64,000 nt of DNA from Chrysaora quinquecirrha (lineage: Eukaryota > Cnidaria > Scyphozoa > Semaeostomeae > Pelagiidae): assembly GCA_014526335.1 (NCBI GenBank), contig JACTAT010000040.1, positions 7,722,045 to 7,786,044 on the forward strand, read 5' to 3'. The position numbers and the translations under genes are program-made. Below, piece after piece: positions 23,441 to 38,300 of this stretch. Below the pieces are notes generated by a model that saw only the letters and a program-made list of their open reading frames with translations, did not search any database and was not told the DNA's origin. How positions within the stretch are numbered: the stretch's first letter is position 1; every line of letters begins with the position of its first letter.

Positions 23441-24705
23441 AATATTCCTAAATTAGCGCAAGGTGTCTTCTGTTCTTAAGGTTTTGGGGAGCATATAAAC
23501 AGAGTTTTCTTTGAAAACAAACTTAGGCAAAAGGTTCAGTATGGAAAGTTTCTCACGTTGTCAACCATTTTGATTTCTGAAAAGTTCTTATAATCTAGTT
23601 TATTCGAGGAAATACGATAAGAGGGGTGGTCCTTTCCCCTTTTGAGAGTTCAGCAGCCAATGCAGCTTGTTTTCTTACAACTTTTGAATGAAATAGTATT
23701 TTTCCTAACATGTTTAAACATCATCCTGCCTGACACTCTTCTTCATATTGAATTGAATTGCTGTCAGGCCAGGCCAGGCAAGGCATTGATGCGAACAAAG
23801 TATGGCCAAAGCTAACAAATAGTATATGTGTCTGTGAAGTTAGTTGAATGGTTTCTTTTTTCGGATGATTTCATGTTTTGATAAGTTTGTTAATTGCTTG
23901 AAAAGACAGAATTCTGGGAAAACCACTAGTATTGCGTTTTGCGTTGCGGGTTATCGGTTGTGGGTTAACCATGAAATTCTCAATACTGCGTCTATTATGA
24001 GTTACTGAGAAAGTCTGCTGTGAGGTGGTTACGCTAAGCAGCAAGCATTTCTAACAATAACTTGTTTTTCGAGATTAAATTCAGATTAAATTTATCTTAC
24101 AAAATTGTGGTTGTTTTAAGAAAAGCGCGCCTTCCCGCAAAACCAATCCAATTTTATTGGTTTTTTTTATACGTACTGTATTGCTAAGAAATTATAGGTC
24201 CACTTTTCAAAATTATTGCATTATATGCCTTCGGTACCCCAAATCCCGGGTGCCAGACTCTTTAATAAGTTTAGTTTCAATGATATCACTTCCTTTGCTG
24301 AGTGAAAAAAGTAAGAAATTCAGAGTCTCAAAGTCAGGCTGAAGTTTCTGTGACAGAGTTTGTTGTGAACGCTTGCCCCGATTTTGACGTTACTACTGTC
24401 CTTGATTTTCTTGTAAAAATTTGGCTGCTTTAGTTAACGGTCTCCAATCCGAGTGGGTGGGCAAGTAGCTAAAGTTTAGAGCTTAAATGGTTTGTAAGTT
24501 TAGAGCTTAAATGGTTTGTATGTAGTGAAGTTAATTTTTGCCTCCAGTTTTCCAGTTTCTGCCAGCAGAAGAATCCCTTCTGCTACAAAGATAGTCTATA
24601 AGCATTCATGATCTGGAGGTTGGACCACAGAGTTTACTTTTGTGGAAAGTAATCCCCACTCAACATGATTCAAACCCATACATTACCTAGCTCAAACCGA
24701 GGGGC

Positions 24706-24832
24706 ATTTCACTCTTCAGATTGGTGTACGAGATTCTTGTTGAAACAAAAGTATTTTAAAAGATTTCCCCTTTAGACAATAGGATTCCAAGCAAAGGTGT
24801 ACGAGATTCCCAAGAAGTGAATCGCCCCTCGG
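24706..24832. mobile_element. Short TIR element (MITE-like)
   Basis: Left end GAGGGGCATTTCACTCTTC and right end GAAGTGAATCGCCCCTC are inverted. Related ends occur at 25676-25697, 46868 and 53430. Confidence 0.5.
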
Positions 24833-25315
24833 CTTAAACTGACGGGTTAACTATTCGGAGACCTACAATCTTTCTTTCTTGTTTTCTTTCTTTGCTATAT
24901 GCATTAATACTGCACCTCCTAGATGCTAGATGAGTGCTGTTTTGAAACTATTGAGAGGCGGGAAAAATAAACAGATAGCTACGATTTGTGTTCATGATTT
25001 GTTTATGCTGAAAACAGCCTTGAGGCTATGCTTTAGGCGAATAGAGCATATAGAAACTCGGCATCATAAACATCATCATCATCATTATGATCTTCATTGC
25101 AATCAATGTCTTTGCGTCCAAAAGCACCAAACTGTTTGTTCCTCGTACCAAAGTATCTAAAGCAAGAGGGAACAAGTTCTTTTAGGTCAAAAGAATTGAC
25201 ACAGTTCCTTTGAGTAAAGCTTCTTTCCTCGCAGTGCAAGATTAGGGAATCAAGAGTGTTGTTGCTTGACTTGTTTCGCTGATACTCAAAAACAAAGTGC
25301 ACCAAACTAAGTGGT

Positions 25316-25697
25316 TTCCATAACAATATGCTTTCTTGCAAGGTTTTTCCACAAGTGGCATACCACAATAAGTGGGATTCGAGCCTGGGCTGCATGGCCA
25401 GAGAGGCAACAACGTTGGTGCTGACGAAAGCTCAATATGAAAAAGTCAAAACTGGAGGAGAACTTCGGGCTGTATGACCACAGGTGGTATGACTTGGGAG
25501 TTATTCGGCGATTTCATTGAGCACTATAGCTCAGTGGAAAGGTTGTTGGCTATCTGGTCATGCAGCTCAGGTTCGAATCCCACTTGTTGTGGTATGCCAC
25601 TTGTGGAAAAACCTATCCTTCTGTTCGCCATTCATGACAAATATGCTTTCTAGCAAGTGTTCAAGAGGGTTTCAGAACGTGAATTTGCCCCTCACCC
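25316..25697. mobile_element. Inverted pair of tRNA-like SINE sequences
   Basis: The right copy (25517-25615, +) has TATAGCTCAGTGGAAAGGTT (A box) and CAGGTTCGAATCCCACTTG (B box). The left copy (about 25316-25440) is its approximate reverse complement, with GTGGGATTCGAGCCTGGGC. Both are adjoined by the CCACAAGTGGCATACCACAA stretch. Confidence 0.6.
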
Positions 25698-26318
25698 TTG
25701 ACTGCAGCCCAGTAGTAAAACGCTTGTAGAACGCCCCCCCCCCCTCCTTTGCATACATTTTTGCTTTCTTCAAAGCACCAAGAATAACATTTCAGAATAT
25801 AATTATTTCAGACTCTGTGTCTGTGAGAAATTTTGCCTAGTTGAACATTTGTGCCGTGAAGTAATCGATTGACAAGGACACCGCTCGACACCTCTTGTAA
25901 GCGATAACCTTTTCAAAAGTTGTGAAAGTCTGCTTCTACTCTTGTTTTTCCGAAGAGAATTAATTAATTAAAGCCAGGTATACAATTGTTTATGCCCCTT
26001 GTGGTGTTTTGTTTTTTTAAAGAAACCCTGAAAGAATTGAAAATTATTCGAAAATTAATTAAGAAATTTCCCCATCAGTGTGAGAAATTGTTACTGTAGC
26101 TAAATTTAAATTTCGCGCATTTTTGAAGTCCCGCCCAGTTCTTTGTTTTCACAGAAAACTACTAGTGATTTTACTTGATTCCATTCATTTAAAAGGTTTG
26201 GGCACGAGATCCGCCGTGGCTCATTAAAAATGATGAGCTTCATGTATTTCTATTGTTGACGTTCAAAGTTAATCACTTCAGCCACACGAGGAAGGTCTTT
26301 GCTCGATCTGTGTCAACT

Positions 26319-26326
26319 TATAAATA
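26319..26326 (+). promoter_or_regulatory. TATA box of the SLC6 gene
   Basis: TATAAATA lies 56 bp upstream of the ATG at 26382, in a good position for a short 5' UTR starting near 26350. Confidence 0.6.
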
Positions 26327-26381
26327 CCGCCTCTTGAGATAAAGTGGCTTTTGCCTCATTTCACCTTCCTCAATTCACGAA

Positions 26382-29300
26382 ATGCGTTTCTTTGGCCTTG
26401 GCAAGAAGCAGAAGCACAAAAAAGAAGAAACTGTTGTTTTGAAACCAACAGCAGAAAGCCCTGACGGTAATGTCAACAAAAGTGATGATTCCATACCAGA
26501 ACGAGCGACTTGGGGCCATAAAGCTGAATTCATCCTATCTTGTGTAGGGTACACAATCGGCCTAGGAAATGTCTGGAGATTTCCATATCTTGCTTATAAG
26601 AGTGGAGGAGGTGAGGAAAGTTTTCATTAAAATCGGTTTTCAATTTTGCTGTTTCATTTCAGTTTCTAATAGTCTATATGTTTATGATTTGATTTGAGTT
26701 GGTACCTGGCCAAGAAACACGTGGTCAAAGGCCGTAAGGGTGGTCGTTTCACCCTTGTCACGTTTTGTTAAATTTCGTTTTAGGTCTGTTGAAGGATTGC
26801 TCGACGAATTATCTAGATAGTCCATGGCATTATAAACTTATAAGCAATGGAAACCATTTGCATTAATGTGTGTTTACAGGTCGCCTGAAATTGAAAGAAT
26901 TTCCTGGGTCTTGCTTCGAAAACATCTGCCCCTCTCTGAAATAAACAAATGTTTGGGTATCGTGTGTAACTTAGCAAGCAGAGCGATTTTTTGTGAATGG
27001 CTTTATTTACTATCATGATTTGATAAGTTTTGACCAATGTCTCGGGATTAATAACAAAAAGCTTTATATGAATTCGGTCAAGACTCGCCTGCAGTAATCT
27101 GTCTACACCTAGTAAGTTGTACACACGCCCTTCAAAAACGTGAATGAGAAAAATGTTCTTTGTTTGTCAGCCCGAGGTGTGAATTCTCGCCGTTTTGGCC
27201 GATTTTTTCCACATTCTTTGGATTTTATCACCTCCGAAAATCACGCAAACGCCTGTTTCGTCGAAAGTGAAAACAAAATTTCTCGAAAAACATTTGTTTC
27301 AATGTTTTTGATAATTTCTTTCACAGCTTGCCACCCTGGTTCCAGTTATCTTGCTGTTTAGCTCGAGTTATCTTTTTTCTGGTCACTCTGTCGAGACTAT
27401 GTCATAGCGCGATAACCTTTTTGCTTTTGCTACATAAATTCCTAAACCCCTAAACTACACAAAAATTTGCCTATCGGAGTGTAAGAAAGTTTATTTAAAA
27501 GCTATTTACTTAGAAAGGACTGAAAATTTCCATTAAAATTGTTCTTCATTGGCGACTGTGAAGTCTAAACCAAAAAGCCTACTTAATTCTTTTAATTCTT
27601 TTCGTGATGTTTTGAGTTGTTTTTGGGTCATTTTGTGCATATTCAATGCTTCTGTGGGTTTGAATTTCAAAAATTAGATTTTTTTCCCCTGCCAGATCAG
27701 CAGGTGCAAATTGAAATGAAAAATATGCAAATGCCGATTCAGGAAAAGCAATGTTCATGAATCTTAGGATGAATTGAAAAGATTTGCGGCATTATGAATA
27801 TAAAACCCGCTTTTGAGATCAATTCAAAAATAGAAATGTTTCAGAGGCATTTGTCTTTTTTTCCCTTATTCGTCCCAACACAGGAATGCGTCTTTCTTTT
27901 GTTACGGTCAAGGGTTAGGGGCTCGTAGCTCCTGGGCTATGACGACATAACAAAATGCAGGAAATTGTTCTCCCGTACCCAGTTATACCGTAGTCAATAG
28001 AATAAACACTTGTTGTTTCTATTGACTATGGTTATACAAATGCAAGAACGAGATAAGAGGTCCTTAAAAAAGATAAGGCATTTAAGTGTTTCCAACGACC
28101 TCCCAATTGGCGTAATATTTGCTGCTGATGACTTGTCCAGATTAAAGGGGAAATCAAATGGTGATGATGATGATGACTATGATTGTTATGATTATGATGA
28201 TGATGATGATGGTGATGATTTTGATTATGGCAATGATTATGACCAGTGATTAAGATGATAAAATCATTATGACTATGATGATTCTGATTATGATTGTTAT
28301 GATAATGATGTGATTTTGATTATGGCAATGATTATGACCAGTGATTTAGATGATAAAATGATTATGATTATGATGATTCTGATTATAATGATAATGATAT
28401 GTTTTGATTATGGCAATGATTATGATTTTGATTTTGTTGATCATGATATTGATGAATATGATTCAATCATTGATACTGATTTCTGTTAATCTTTCAGGTG
28501 CATTCATCATACCATACTGCATCATGTCAATCACTGCAGGCATTCCTCTCTACATCATGGAAGTTGCAATTGGTCAATATATGGCCGAAGGACCAATTCA
28601 AGCTTGGAGAATCATTTGCCCACTCACCAGAGGTTCGTTTCCTTAAACTTTTTATTCTGCTTGCAAATTACGTTAAGAGCAAAATGACAAAACTTCTGTC
28701 TCTTCTCATTACCTTAAATTTTGGCCATTAACTATCAGTAATGTAATTTTCTGGTTATTTCTATGATTTTGGCAAAAGTTTTGTTATTGTCATATGTGTT
28801 TGTGTCACTTAGTTACTCAGTCAGTCGGGGTTTGTAGGGGAGATTGCATTCTAAACAGACAATTTTTGGCCAATTTCTCCAATTTACTGACTTGTGTTAT
28901 TTGCTCTACAAGATCAAACCGTTTCCTTACTGACTTGCTGAACCCTGCAAACCCTGTTAGTTTTGTCTTTAAGGCAGTTTTGTCAGACAGAACCCCCATA
29001 AAGCCCAACAGTGGTTTCCACAGAAGATGAGGGCCGTCTGGCAGTCCTTTATCATTATGCAACATGTTTGTGCTCAGCTGCAGCTTTTTAAAAATACGTA
29101 AATAGGGAAATTATTCCCAGGGTCATGTGCCAAAATCCAGCAAAAACAGACGTCATCCTTGCGGAAGCCTCTGTTGTTGCATATCCATATATGATCAAAG
29201 CTTTTTTGTAAGTTAAAATAGCTAGCTATTTCTGCTGTCGAAAGATTGAAGTTTTTGCTTAGAAATGAAATGCGGTGCATAACGCATCTTTGTTGGCTTA

Positions 29301-32300
29301 TCCCAAGGCCAAGTTTATTTATTTAAATCGATATAATGTGCCATTCGAAACGTCGATCTTTGCGCAGCGTATTCGCAGAAAGCTAGAAAGGCACACGTGG
29401 TTATAGGGCTGCAAGGAATAGAATATTTTGGGGCTTAATGGAGTAAAAAACGCATAAAATCATACTCAAGAATAAAAATTTAAAACCGACCATGTACTAT
29501 ACAACGATTTCTGATTGTTCTCGTTTAAAATTTGAATTGTGACAACCAGAAAAATTCGGTCAGCGTTTTAAATCAAATTTCCTGGATGAGCACGACCCAG
29601 ACAACCCTAGATGGGTGCCCTCTTTCTCCTTCGATAACAGCAATTTTGTTGCGCAAAAATCGACGGAACGAATCGCCTTGTGTTTAAAATTGCCCCAATG
29701 TAAGTAAAATGGGTGAAAAATATGGGACTGTATGGAATTGGTTGTTGTATGTTGTGTCCATGTCATGTGATATTTCATTCATGTATGAAATTAATCGTAT
29801 GTTATTTTTCATTACTCCTCAGGCTTAAGATTGTTATGCCTGACGATCACAGCAAGCTGCATTTACTGACAACGTACAATTAATATTTAAATTTAAGAAC
29901 TTTATCCAATAACAATAGCAGGCAATTTTCGCTCTTCACGTTGTCAGTACGAAAAACACCATCTTGCGACTGCCTCGTTTCAACCTTTAGCTAGATTGAG
30001 GTAAGCAACTGGTATGGTAATTGTAAACAACAAAATAAAATAAGCAAATAAACATAGGTTAGATCCCATTTTCCCATGCCCTTAAAGATAAATAACATTT
30101 CTAAGCTGTTTATAATGTTTCAATGAAGTTTTTGTTCCAATGTTTGAGCAGCATGATATCAAAGTTTTTGGTTGTGGTTGGATTTAATGCTAGATACTAA
30201 TCTTAGGAATCATCTTTGCAATATTCATCAACGTTCATGATCATGACGTTCATGACGTTCATGATCATGAACATCATCATCATCCATCGTCGTTATCTTT
30301 GTCACACGATTACTTGATCGTAATCATCGATCGTGTCAACATCGTCGTCATCTTCGTCCTCATCATCATCATCGTCATCATCACGATCACCATCGACATC
30401 ACAATCATCATAATCACTAACAACATCACGATCAGCATAATCATCATCATCAACATCAACACCGTTACCATCACCATGATCATCATCGTCATGATCATCA
30501 TCATCATCGCCATCACCGTTATCATCAGCAGCAGCATTATCATCAGCATCACCACAATTCTCATCATCGTCATCATCAGCCTTGATGGTGAAGTCCAGTA
30601 AAACAAGAAGCTTTAGTGAAAATAACATTGATATTTGCTGCTAAAAGATTGGGACTCGGACTCAACTTGGATCTGTGCTTAGAATAATCGTTTTGCTTGC
30701 AATTGACATAGAATTGTTGAGTGACAGAAGGATACAGTGATCCTGTTGTCCCTGCTACAAACAGAAAATGTTCACTGAAAAAAGGAGGAATGGTATCATC
30801 TGATACGAGTCTTTGTTCGTATTTTTTGTTGAATCGTCTAAAAAATGGGGGCTGAGATGCTATGGAGTGACTGGATCAGTGTATGCTTCTGACCTTATTC
30901 AGTTTCCAGATCATAAATTAGTTCAAGAAATCACTCATGATGCAAAAGCCAATAGCAGAAAAACTTTTCTGAAGTTTCCTTTTTGCTCCCCATCATATCG
31001 TGTTTCTTTGTTTGTAACGCCCTTCTTTTAAGCGCCCTTCAAATAGATCCCTCTTTAAACTTGAAGAACTTAATTAAAGCTCCGGGTTTTTATCGATGTC
31101 GTACGGAATATCAAATCTTTGCATGGTGCTTTCCAATCGCATACAAACCTGAAGTACCTTCATGTTGATTTCTTGAATTAGTTTTAATGCATATGTTTAT
31201 TTCAAATTTTTATTCATTAGAACAGCAGATTTATCAATGATTCAGTCTTTGGTTCTGAGAATTTGAGTTAAAGAAATAGACTAATACTCGAGTCCAACAA
31301 GGCCCTGCTACTACTAAAACTGCCCTATTTTGCCTTTAGCAGAGATGCTAATGATCTCTTGCTCCAAAGAATATTCATTACCCCACATCGCTCGAAAAGC
31401 CCACCTTCGAATTTCTGAACTTCCTGGTTTTTTGTGAAGAGTGCAAAGAGGGATGTTTATCTCCTCTCGAAATTCTCAGAATCCGAGACTGTTTCACTTT
31501 GTCTTTTTTTCGAATTTTGGTTATCTTTTGATTCAAGGTTGTTTTGACGTTCGGGCCCGTTCAGGGTAAACGCTAGCAAGCACTGGAAGGTCTTGTTTCC
31601 AACTTTAATAGTTGGGGTGCATGGGGAGCACGATCAAATCTGATCACTTCTTTCTTCAAGATTAAAGTTTTTGGAGCACAAGGCGGCAAAAATATAGCTG
31701 AAGCTTCAGGAAAATTTTTCGTTAAAAGGGGGGCTCATCACCATAATATAGCCGGGAAGCATGGAGCGCTAAACCCTGGACGGACCCAAAAGATGTTATT
31801 TTGGATTCTCTTTCGTGAACGGTAGGCCTAAAATTTGCCTATTTTTCAGGTATTGGATATGCAATGTTGATGGTATCATTGCTTCTCAGCATATACTACA
31901 ATGTAATCATGGCATGGATCATATTCTATCTGTTTGCATCATTTCAAAAAGAAGTGCCATGGGGACGTTGTGACCCTTCGTGGGCATCACCCAATTGTCG
32001 TGAAGACGTCAGTATTTCTGCTAATGGCTCCTTCTACAATACCAGCACGGGAATCACCAGCTGCATGGAGGGATTCAGTGCTATTTACAAGAACATAACA
32101 ACACAAGCTATGAACAATGTTACTGTTCTCTCAAAATGTGTTTCTAATCTTGACGGGACAAAACGAGTTTCACCGCCTGATGATTACTTCAAGTAAGCAT
32201 GCATAAGTTATCGTTTTTATTGAAATTGCTTAATATTACAAAATTTTTGCATGACACTACATTATTCATTGTCGATACCTATTTCTTGGGTTCTTGTGTC

Positions 32301-35300
32301 TCTGAGAAGTGCCCGACAGAAATACTTTTTCCAAAATTTACCGTAATGTTTATTGACAATGTCTTTTATTGCCCCAGTTTAATGAAGCTATGAGATATAC
32401 TATGAGAAAGTTTCTGTGGCGTTGTTGTTTAATCCAGCTGACTCGTGGTGTCAGGAGCTCAGTGTAGTCACGGTTCGAGCCCAGCCATGGTAGCGTCACA
32501 GCCAGGGTCGAGGTCTCGATTAGTTAACCTACTTCTGAGATCCTAGCGACTGGTGCTAAAAACCATTTCGCCTTTACCATGAGATACTCAAATTGTCGGA
32601 AAGATAAGCAACTTCCAATTATGATGTCAGTTTGCCTCCAGCTTTAGTTTCATTGAAAAACTTTTCTTGCTCAGTTTCTAAAAAACAGTGTGATCAGTGA
32701 TAAAGTGAAGTGTGTTTCTGTGGCTGCGAGAGAAAAGAGTTTTTGCCACTGTTATTATCTGTCATTATTCAGATTTTTGTTATTCACACGCTTTTCTTTG
32801 CCACACATGGACAAAACGTATGGCTAGTTTGTTATCACGACGATGAGAATTGTGGTGCCATAGCTCTGTTTTAAGCTGTTTTAAACAGAGCATATACGCA
32901 AAATAACGAACAAAAACTCAGTTTTCCCTCTGTTAAATATAATCACAGTACGGAGATTTAGAGTAAGATAGCGCAATAGAGCGAAAACATCATTGGTTAG
33001 ACTTGAAAGCTTACAATTGACTAAGGCAGAATTTTACCCAGATCTGAAACAAAATGCACCAATCAGAGAAGTGAAGCTGGATTGATATGATGTTTTGAAC
33101 ACCAATCACCTCGCAGAATACAGCTGGAAGACAAATAGAATCATTCGAAAGGTCCGAACGAGAAGACGAACTTTTTCTGTCTGTGCACTCAGTACCGGCT
33201 TTTTGGTTTTGTTGGGATAGATTCCCCAAATTATAAATGAGACGAAGTTGTCAGTTCTTGAATCGTGGCACCAAAAGTTCCTTGATAGATCCCTTAATTC
33301 AAATGCATATTTAGTGTCATGACATTTATACAAAGACAATTGTATGTGAGCAAAGCTGGAAACTACTCAAGGAAGCAATTGATACATGCGTAACATGCAC
33401 GTTTTTTTTATAAGAACAAAGTATAAGAACATAAGGCTTCAGAGGCTGAAAATTTAAGAACATGCTAAGAACATTACAAGGCTTTGTGAAGCTAGGAAAA
33501 ATTAGAATTTTATTGGCGCTGTCCTGCTCTCCTCTCTAGAAAACAGGTAAACTATCAATAATTGTGACTATGTGAAATTTTTACATCCGCGTCTTTTCGT
33601 AGCAATTGTCACATAATTTGAAGAACAACAGCTTTTTATAAGGCAGGAAAACTAAGAACATGTTAAGAACATTTTAAGCCTTTAAATCGAAAAAATTAAG
33701 AACATCGCATGGCTTTCTTCAATTTCAGTGTTCTTATAAAAAAAACGTGTATAATGTTTGCGAGTTTTACTGCAAATGGATGGAACTGGCTTCCTAATTC
33801 TTGATTGTTTGCAGTGATAAAAATATTCAACATTGAAAAGTTCCCTAGTGATTTTATCTTTAGTAGTATAAGTTCTTTTATTTTTGACCTTCTTCATATA
33901 GATCCCTTGGACTTATTCCACAAGTCGTATTTTTCCCCCTTAGGCCAATCTGATAGTTCATTCCGAGCATTAGGCCATTCAATTAAATTTTCTAAGTAAA
34001 TGGTTGTTGCTGTTGCTAATGGCTGCAGAGTGGGACTTGTGTTATGAGTCTATAAGTTCCTTATAAAGTGGTTCTTTATTATACGCGTGTATATAGTTAT
34101 GAAGTGCTCAGTATGATAAAGGTATATTCTTCTTTTACAGTCGCTATGTTTTGCAAAAAACAGGCAGCATTAATGAAATGGGTGAAATTTCATGGCAATT
34201 GTCTCTCTGTCTTCTCTTGGCCTGGATTGTTGTTTACTTCTGCATGTGCAAAGGAGTGAAATCAGCTGGAAAGGTATCCATGTTTATTTATTCTTCTTCT
34301 TAATAAATATTTTTAAGTTTCTTTTGAATTGTTACTGCTGTTCTTGAAAACATAGGTGGGGCAAGTCTTGCCAGGTAGCCCAGGTCATTTTGACTGGCCT
34401 CCTGGAATTGACATCACAATGACAAGTTTGCGAGAGTAGCTACAATTGCTGTCGCTTCTAAAAATACATTATTTTTCGAAACCATGAACATGTTTTCTGT
34501 TGTTTACTAGTTATTCGAGAAAATTCTACCTAATTCTACCCCTCAGCAGATTTGGTCCATTTATTGAAACGATATGCTTTTCAAATTCCATTACAATCTT
34601 GCATTTGATTTTGTGAACTTACACGCACTTTTTTATAAGGAAGTTCTGCTAAGGCTCAGTACTGAAAATTTCTTAACTGATGGCCAAATAAAATTTGAGT
34701 ACTAAAAATTCTTTTGTATTACTTTAAATTAAACCTAGGGGTAAGGAATAAAAGAATATACACTGTACTGGGCTTCGGTATAGCTGCTGGAAACCCCATA
34801 TGTGCCGATGTCTGCTGTCCATCGCTAATTGCTGTTGAACTACATAAATGCAAGATGGATCCATTAAAAGATTCAATGTTTCACATTCCTTAGCAGGCTC
34901 CGACCTAGTACTGGCAATTCCTTACGTTTTTGCCTATCCGAGTACTACTAGATTTACGTTTTTGCCTACCTTCCTTATAAAGGTCTTCCTTATAAAAATG
35001 CGTGTATAGGAACGAAATAGTCGAATTTAAAGCTACAAATATTCATCCTCTTTCTAGGTCGTCTACTTCACAGCAGTTTTCCCTTATGTTGTATTAATCA
35101 TTCTGCTCGTTCGTGGATTAACATTGGAAGGATCGGTCGATGGAATCGTTCATTACATAAAGCCAAATTTTACAAACATGTTGAAAGCAGAGGTTGGTGA
35201 ATTCATTTGTTTAAATGTTTGATCTCGTTGGTTCTATTTTTTAAACCAAATGCATTGCTTTCATTAGTACGACAGGCATTTAACAGCAAATGAAAATAAA

Positions 35301-38300
35301 CGTGAAAAAGTTAAAACTTTAACAATAAGAAGAAACTAGAATTGAAGTTAGCTGAAAGTTTGCTCTTTGCTGTGTTGCAATTCTTATTTTCAACAACCAA
35401 GTGCTGGCCTTTTGAACTTTTCAAAGGGTCTGGGTCGATGCAACATTTTTCTGGAATATGGCGGACATCTTTAGTAAGAGAATCCTTTCCGCGTGCAACG
35501 ACCTGTATTGCAGTCGTTTCGGGACCGCAATGTGCCAGTGCTGAGACATGGCTGTGCTACACTGGCTGGACACTTGCTCTACCGCGGTGGTGCCGACATA
35601 AAAGTTAAATTTGGTTCGACTTTCCCGGTCCTTATGAAGCTTCTGCCACTTGAAGATTTAAATGGAAACATGTGGCGCACCCGTCAGCGACGTGTCTGTG
35701 GCACTTGGGCTTTGTTATTGAGCACATGACTATAACAAGCCAATCAAATGCGAGGTATATGAAACCATTTTATAGCAACCACTGTCTCAGCACTGGTACA
35801 GCCGTGTCTCAGCACTGGTCCCGACACGTATTGCTATATGGAAGCGAAGCGTCGCAACACTTTCTCAGAACTTGCACAGCCACGTATTGCTATATGGAAA
35901 CCAGGGTTTACTACCTTCGTCGAAAAGAACAATGAAATTTCGTAACACCAGATCTGGGCAACAAAAGGTATCCTAGTCTAGAACCACCATCTTCTTACTC
36001 TAAAAGCGTTAATAAATAAACATGTTCGTGATAATAGAAAACAAAAAGTTCATGCTGCTTTCATAGATTTCCGCAAAGCTTTTGATAATGTATGGCACAA
36101 CGGCCTTTTCCAAAAACTAGAGAAAAGTGGAATAGATCAAAATTTTCTAAAAACAGTTCAAAGCATCTATAAAAATACTGAATGCGCAGTTAAATTAAAC
36201 AACAAATGCACAAAATTCTTCAAATGTTCCAAAGGTGTTCGGCAAGGATGTCCATTAAGCCCTACGTTGTTTAATTTGTATATCAATGACTTGGTTGATA
36301 TCCTAGACAAAGACAATCCAACACCGCTTGACCTTGGTCATGAACCTATAACTTGTCTATTCTATGCTGACGACTTAATCATCCTTTCAACTTCTCATGA
36401 CGGGCTACAGAAATGCTTGAATAGCTTAGCTGACTATTGTAACTGCTGGAAACTTAAAGTCAATTCAGATAAATCCAAGTGTATGACATTCTATAAAAAC
36501 AATACCAAATACAAACAAAATTTTTACATAAACAATTCCCCAATCGAAAATGTAACTGAGTTCACCTATCTTGGTATCACCCTAAACGCAGCTTGTAATT
36601 TCAAGGAGACTTTAAACATACTCAGCGCTAAAGCCAATCGTGCTCTTTTGGCTCTAAATAGCAGATTTAAAATTAAACATCTCCCTGTTAAAATTGCTTT
36701 AAAACTCTTTGACTCAATGATCTCACCTATCCTCCTTTATGGCTCAGAAGTTTGGGGACCCTACCTTAACTTTAAACAAAGTGATTGGGATAAACAGGAA
36801 ATCGAAAAGGTGCACACGCAATTCCTTAAAAGAATTCTTGGTGTTAACAGATCCACTACAAATGCTTTGGTCCGTGCTGAAATGGGACGATTCCCTCTAA
36901 ACGTGGCAATTGACTGTAGAGTTAATAATTTTGTCAAACATATTAAAGGCGATTGTGAACCAGATTCACTTGTTTTCAAGCACTTGAATATGAAAACTCT
37001 GTTAATTCTCGTAAAACAATAAACTCTTATATTAATGAAATAACTAACGATGTAAAAGAAAACGGCTTAGCCATAGACTCTCTAACGTCTCTCTCTAAAA
37101 CTAACACGAAAAAGGTACTAAAACATCAATATCACATATACTGGAAATCTTACATTGACAGCTGCTCAAAAGCTCGATTCTTCTCAAAGTTAAGACTTAG
37201 CGACCATTGCCTAGCAATTGAAAAGGGAGACACTTGAAACCCCCATTGAAAGAGATCAAAGATTCTGCAAATACTGTAGCAATGAAGTAGAAAATGAAAC
37301 ACACTTTTTGTTATCCTGTAAAAATTACAACTTTGAACGCAAGATTTTCCTTGAAAAGATTGAAAATCTATGTCCCCAATTTAAATCGATCCCAACAAAT
37401 GAACAAAAATTCATATATCTAATGACATGCGAAAATGAAACTTTGATAAAAGATACAAGCGAATTCATTTCAACTATATATGATAAACGCTTACAAGCAA
37501 ATTAAAAAAAAAAAAACTAGAGCTTTTAGAACCTTAATTTTATTAACACTCAACTGTCATGTAACTTACGTATCTTTTTCTAATTAACATTGTATTTTTG
37601 TTATGTTGTAGTGTAGTTGTAGACCATGTATCACATGATATAGCGTCGAATTTGAAAAAAAAAATAAATCGTTCGTGCAGCCACAATAAATGCGATTAAC
37701 TGACTAAGCACAGAGATATCAATGACAAAGTCTGATTCATGCTCGGTTCATGCATTACTTGCCTTTTTCCGGTCAGATTCAGTCGGTTGTTCCCGCTGAG
37801 TCTGCAACCATTTTCTAATTGGGCGTAAAGGCGGGATTCCACTTGTGCAAATTTGTCGTGCGGCACGTGCGATCGCACGAAAACAGTCGCTCGAATTATC
37901 TCCACTTTTGTGAATTTGGTCGTGCGACCAGTGCTCTGAGCAATTTGATTGGCTGATCAGCTGTTGCCATTGGCAAAAAAATGTAAGTCAATTCAACTTC
38001 CATAATGAGTCACGCGATTGTGGACGGTAAGAGAATCTTCATCACTGCAGCAAGAATCTTCACCAAGCATGAGAGAACTGGTCGCAAATTCGTAGAAGTT
38101 GAAACCCCCTTAAAGAAAAGGACGTTGGACTGGACTAACAATCTCCTTCCGCACCCCTCCTTGTACTCTCTGGATCCGTCCCCGGATCTTTGACGTCAGG
38201 ATGGCACGTTCCAAACCAGCATCTGGTAAAGTTCCTTGGGGACGGTGCAAGGAATTTGGAAGCAAATTCAATTAAGTATAAGTGCAAACATAAATTTTTC

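Larger units (their letters stand above)
21958..26381. other. Intergenic region upstream of the SLC6 gene, repeat-rich
   Basis: Holds an outer GTTCCTTA element (22280-22660), a SINE (23289-23440), a TIR-type repeat around 24706-24832 (GAGGGGC...GCCCCTC) and an inverted pair of tRNA-like elements (25316-25440 and 25511-25697). No conserved exon was recognised. Confidence 0.55.

Noticed and set aside
25517..25615. Functional tRNA gene
   Set aside because: A and B boxes are present but no acceptor-stem pairing was found, and a related inverted copy with a shared tail points to a SINE.
30302..30628. Long Asp-rich minus-strand frame
   Set aside because: It is the (GAT)n reading of a CAT microsatellite; no conserved content and other frames are equally open.
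38005..38193. Short plus-strand protein in SLC6 intron 5
   Set aside because: No recognisable domain, no splice context, next to repeat-derived sequence.
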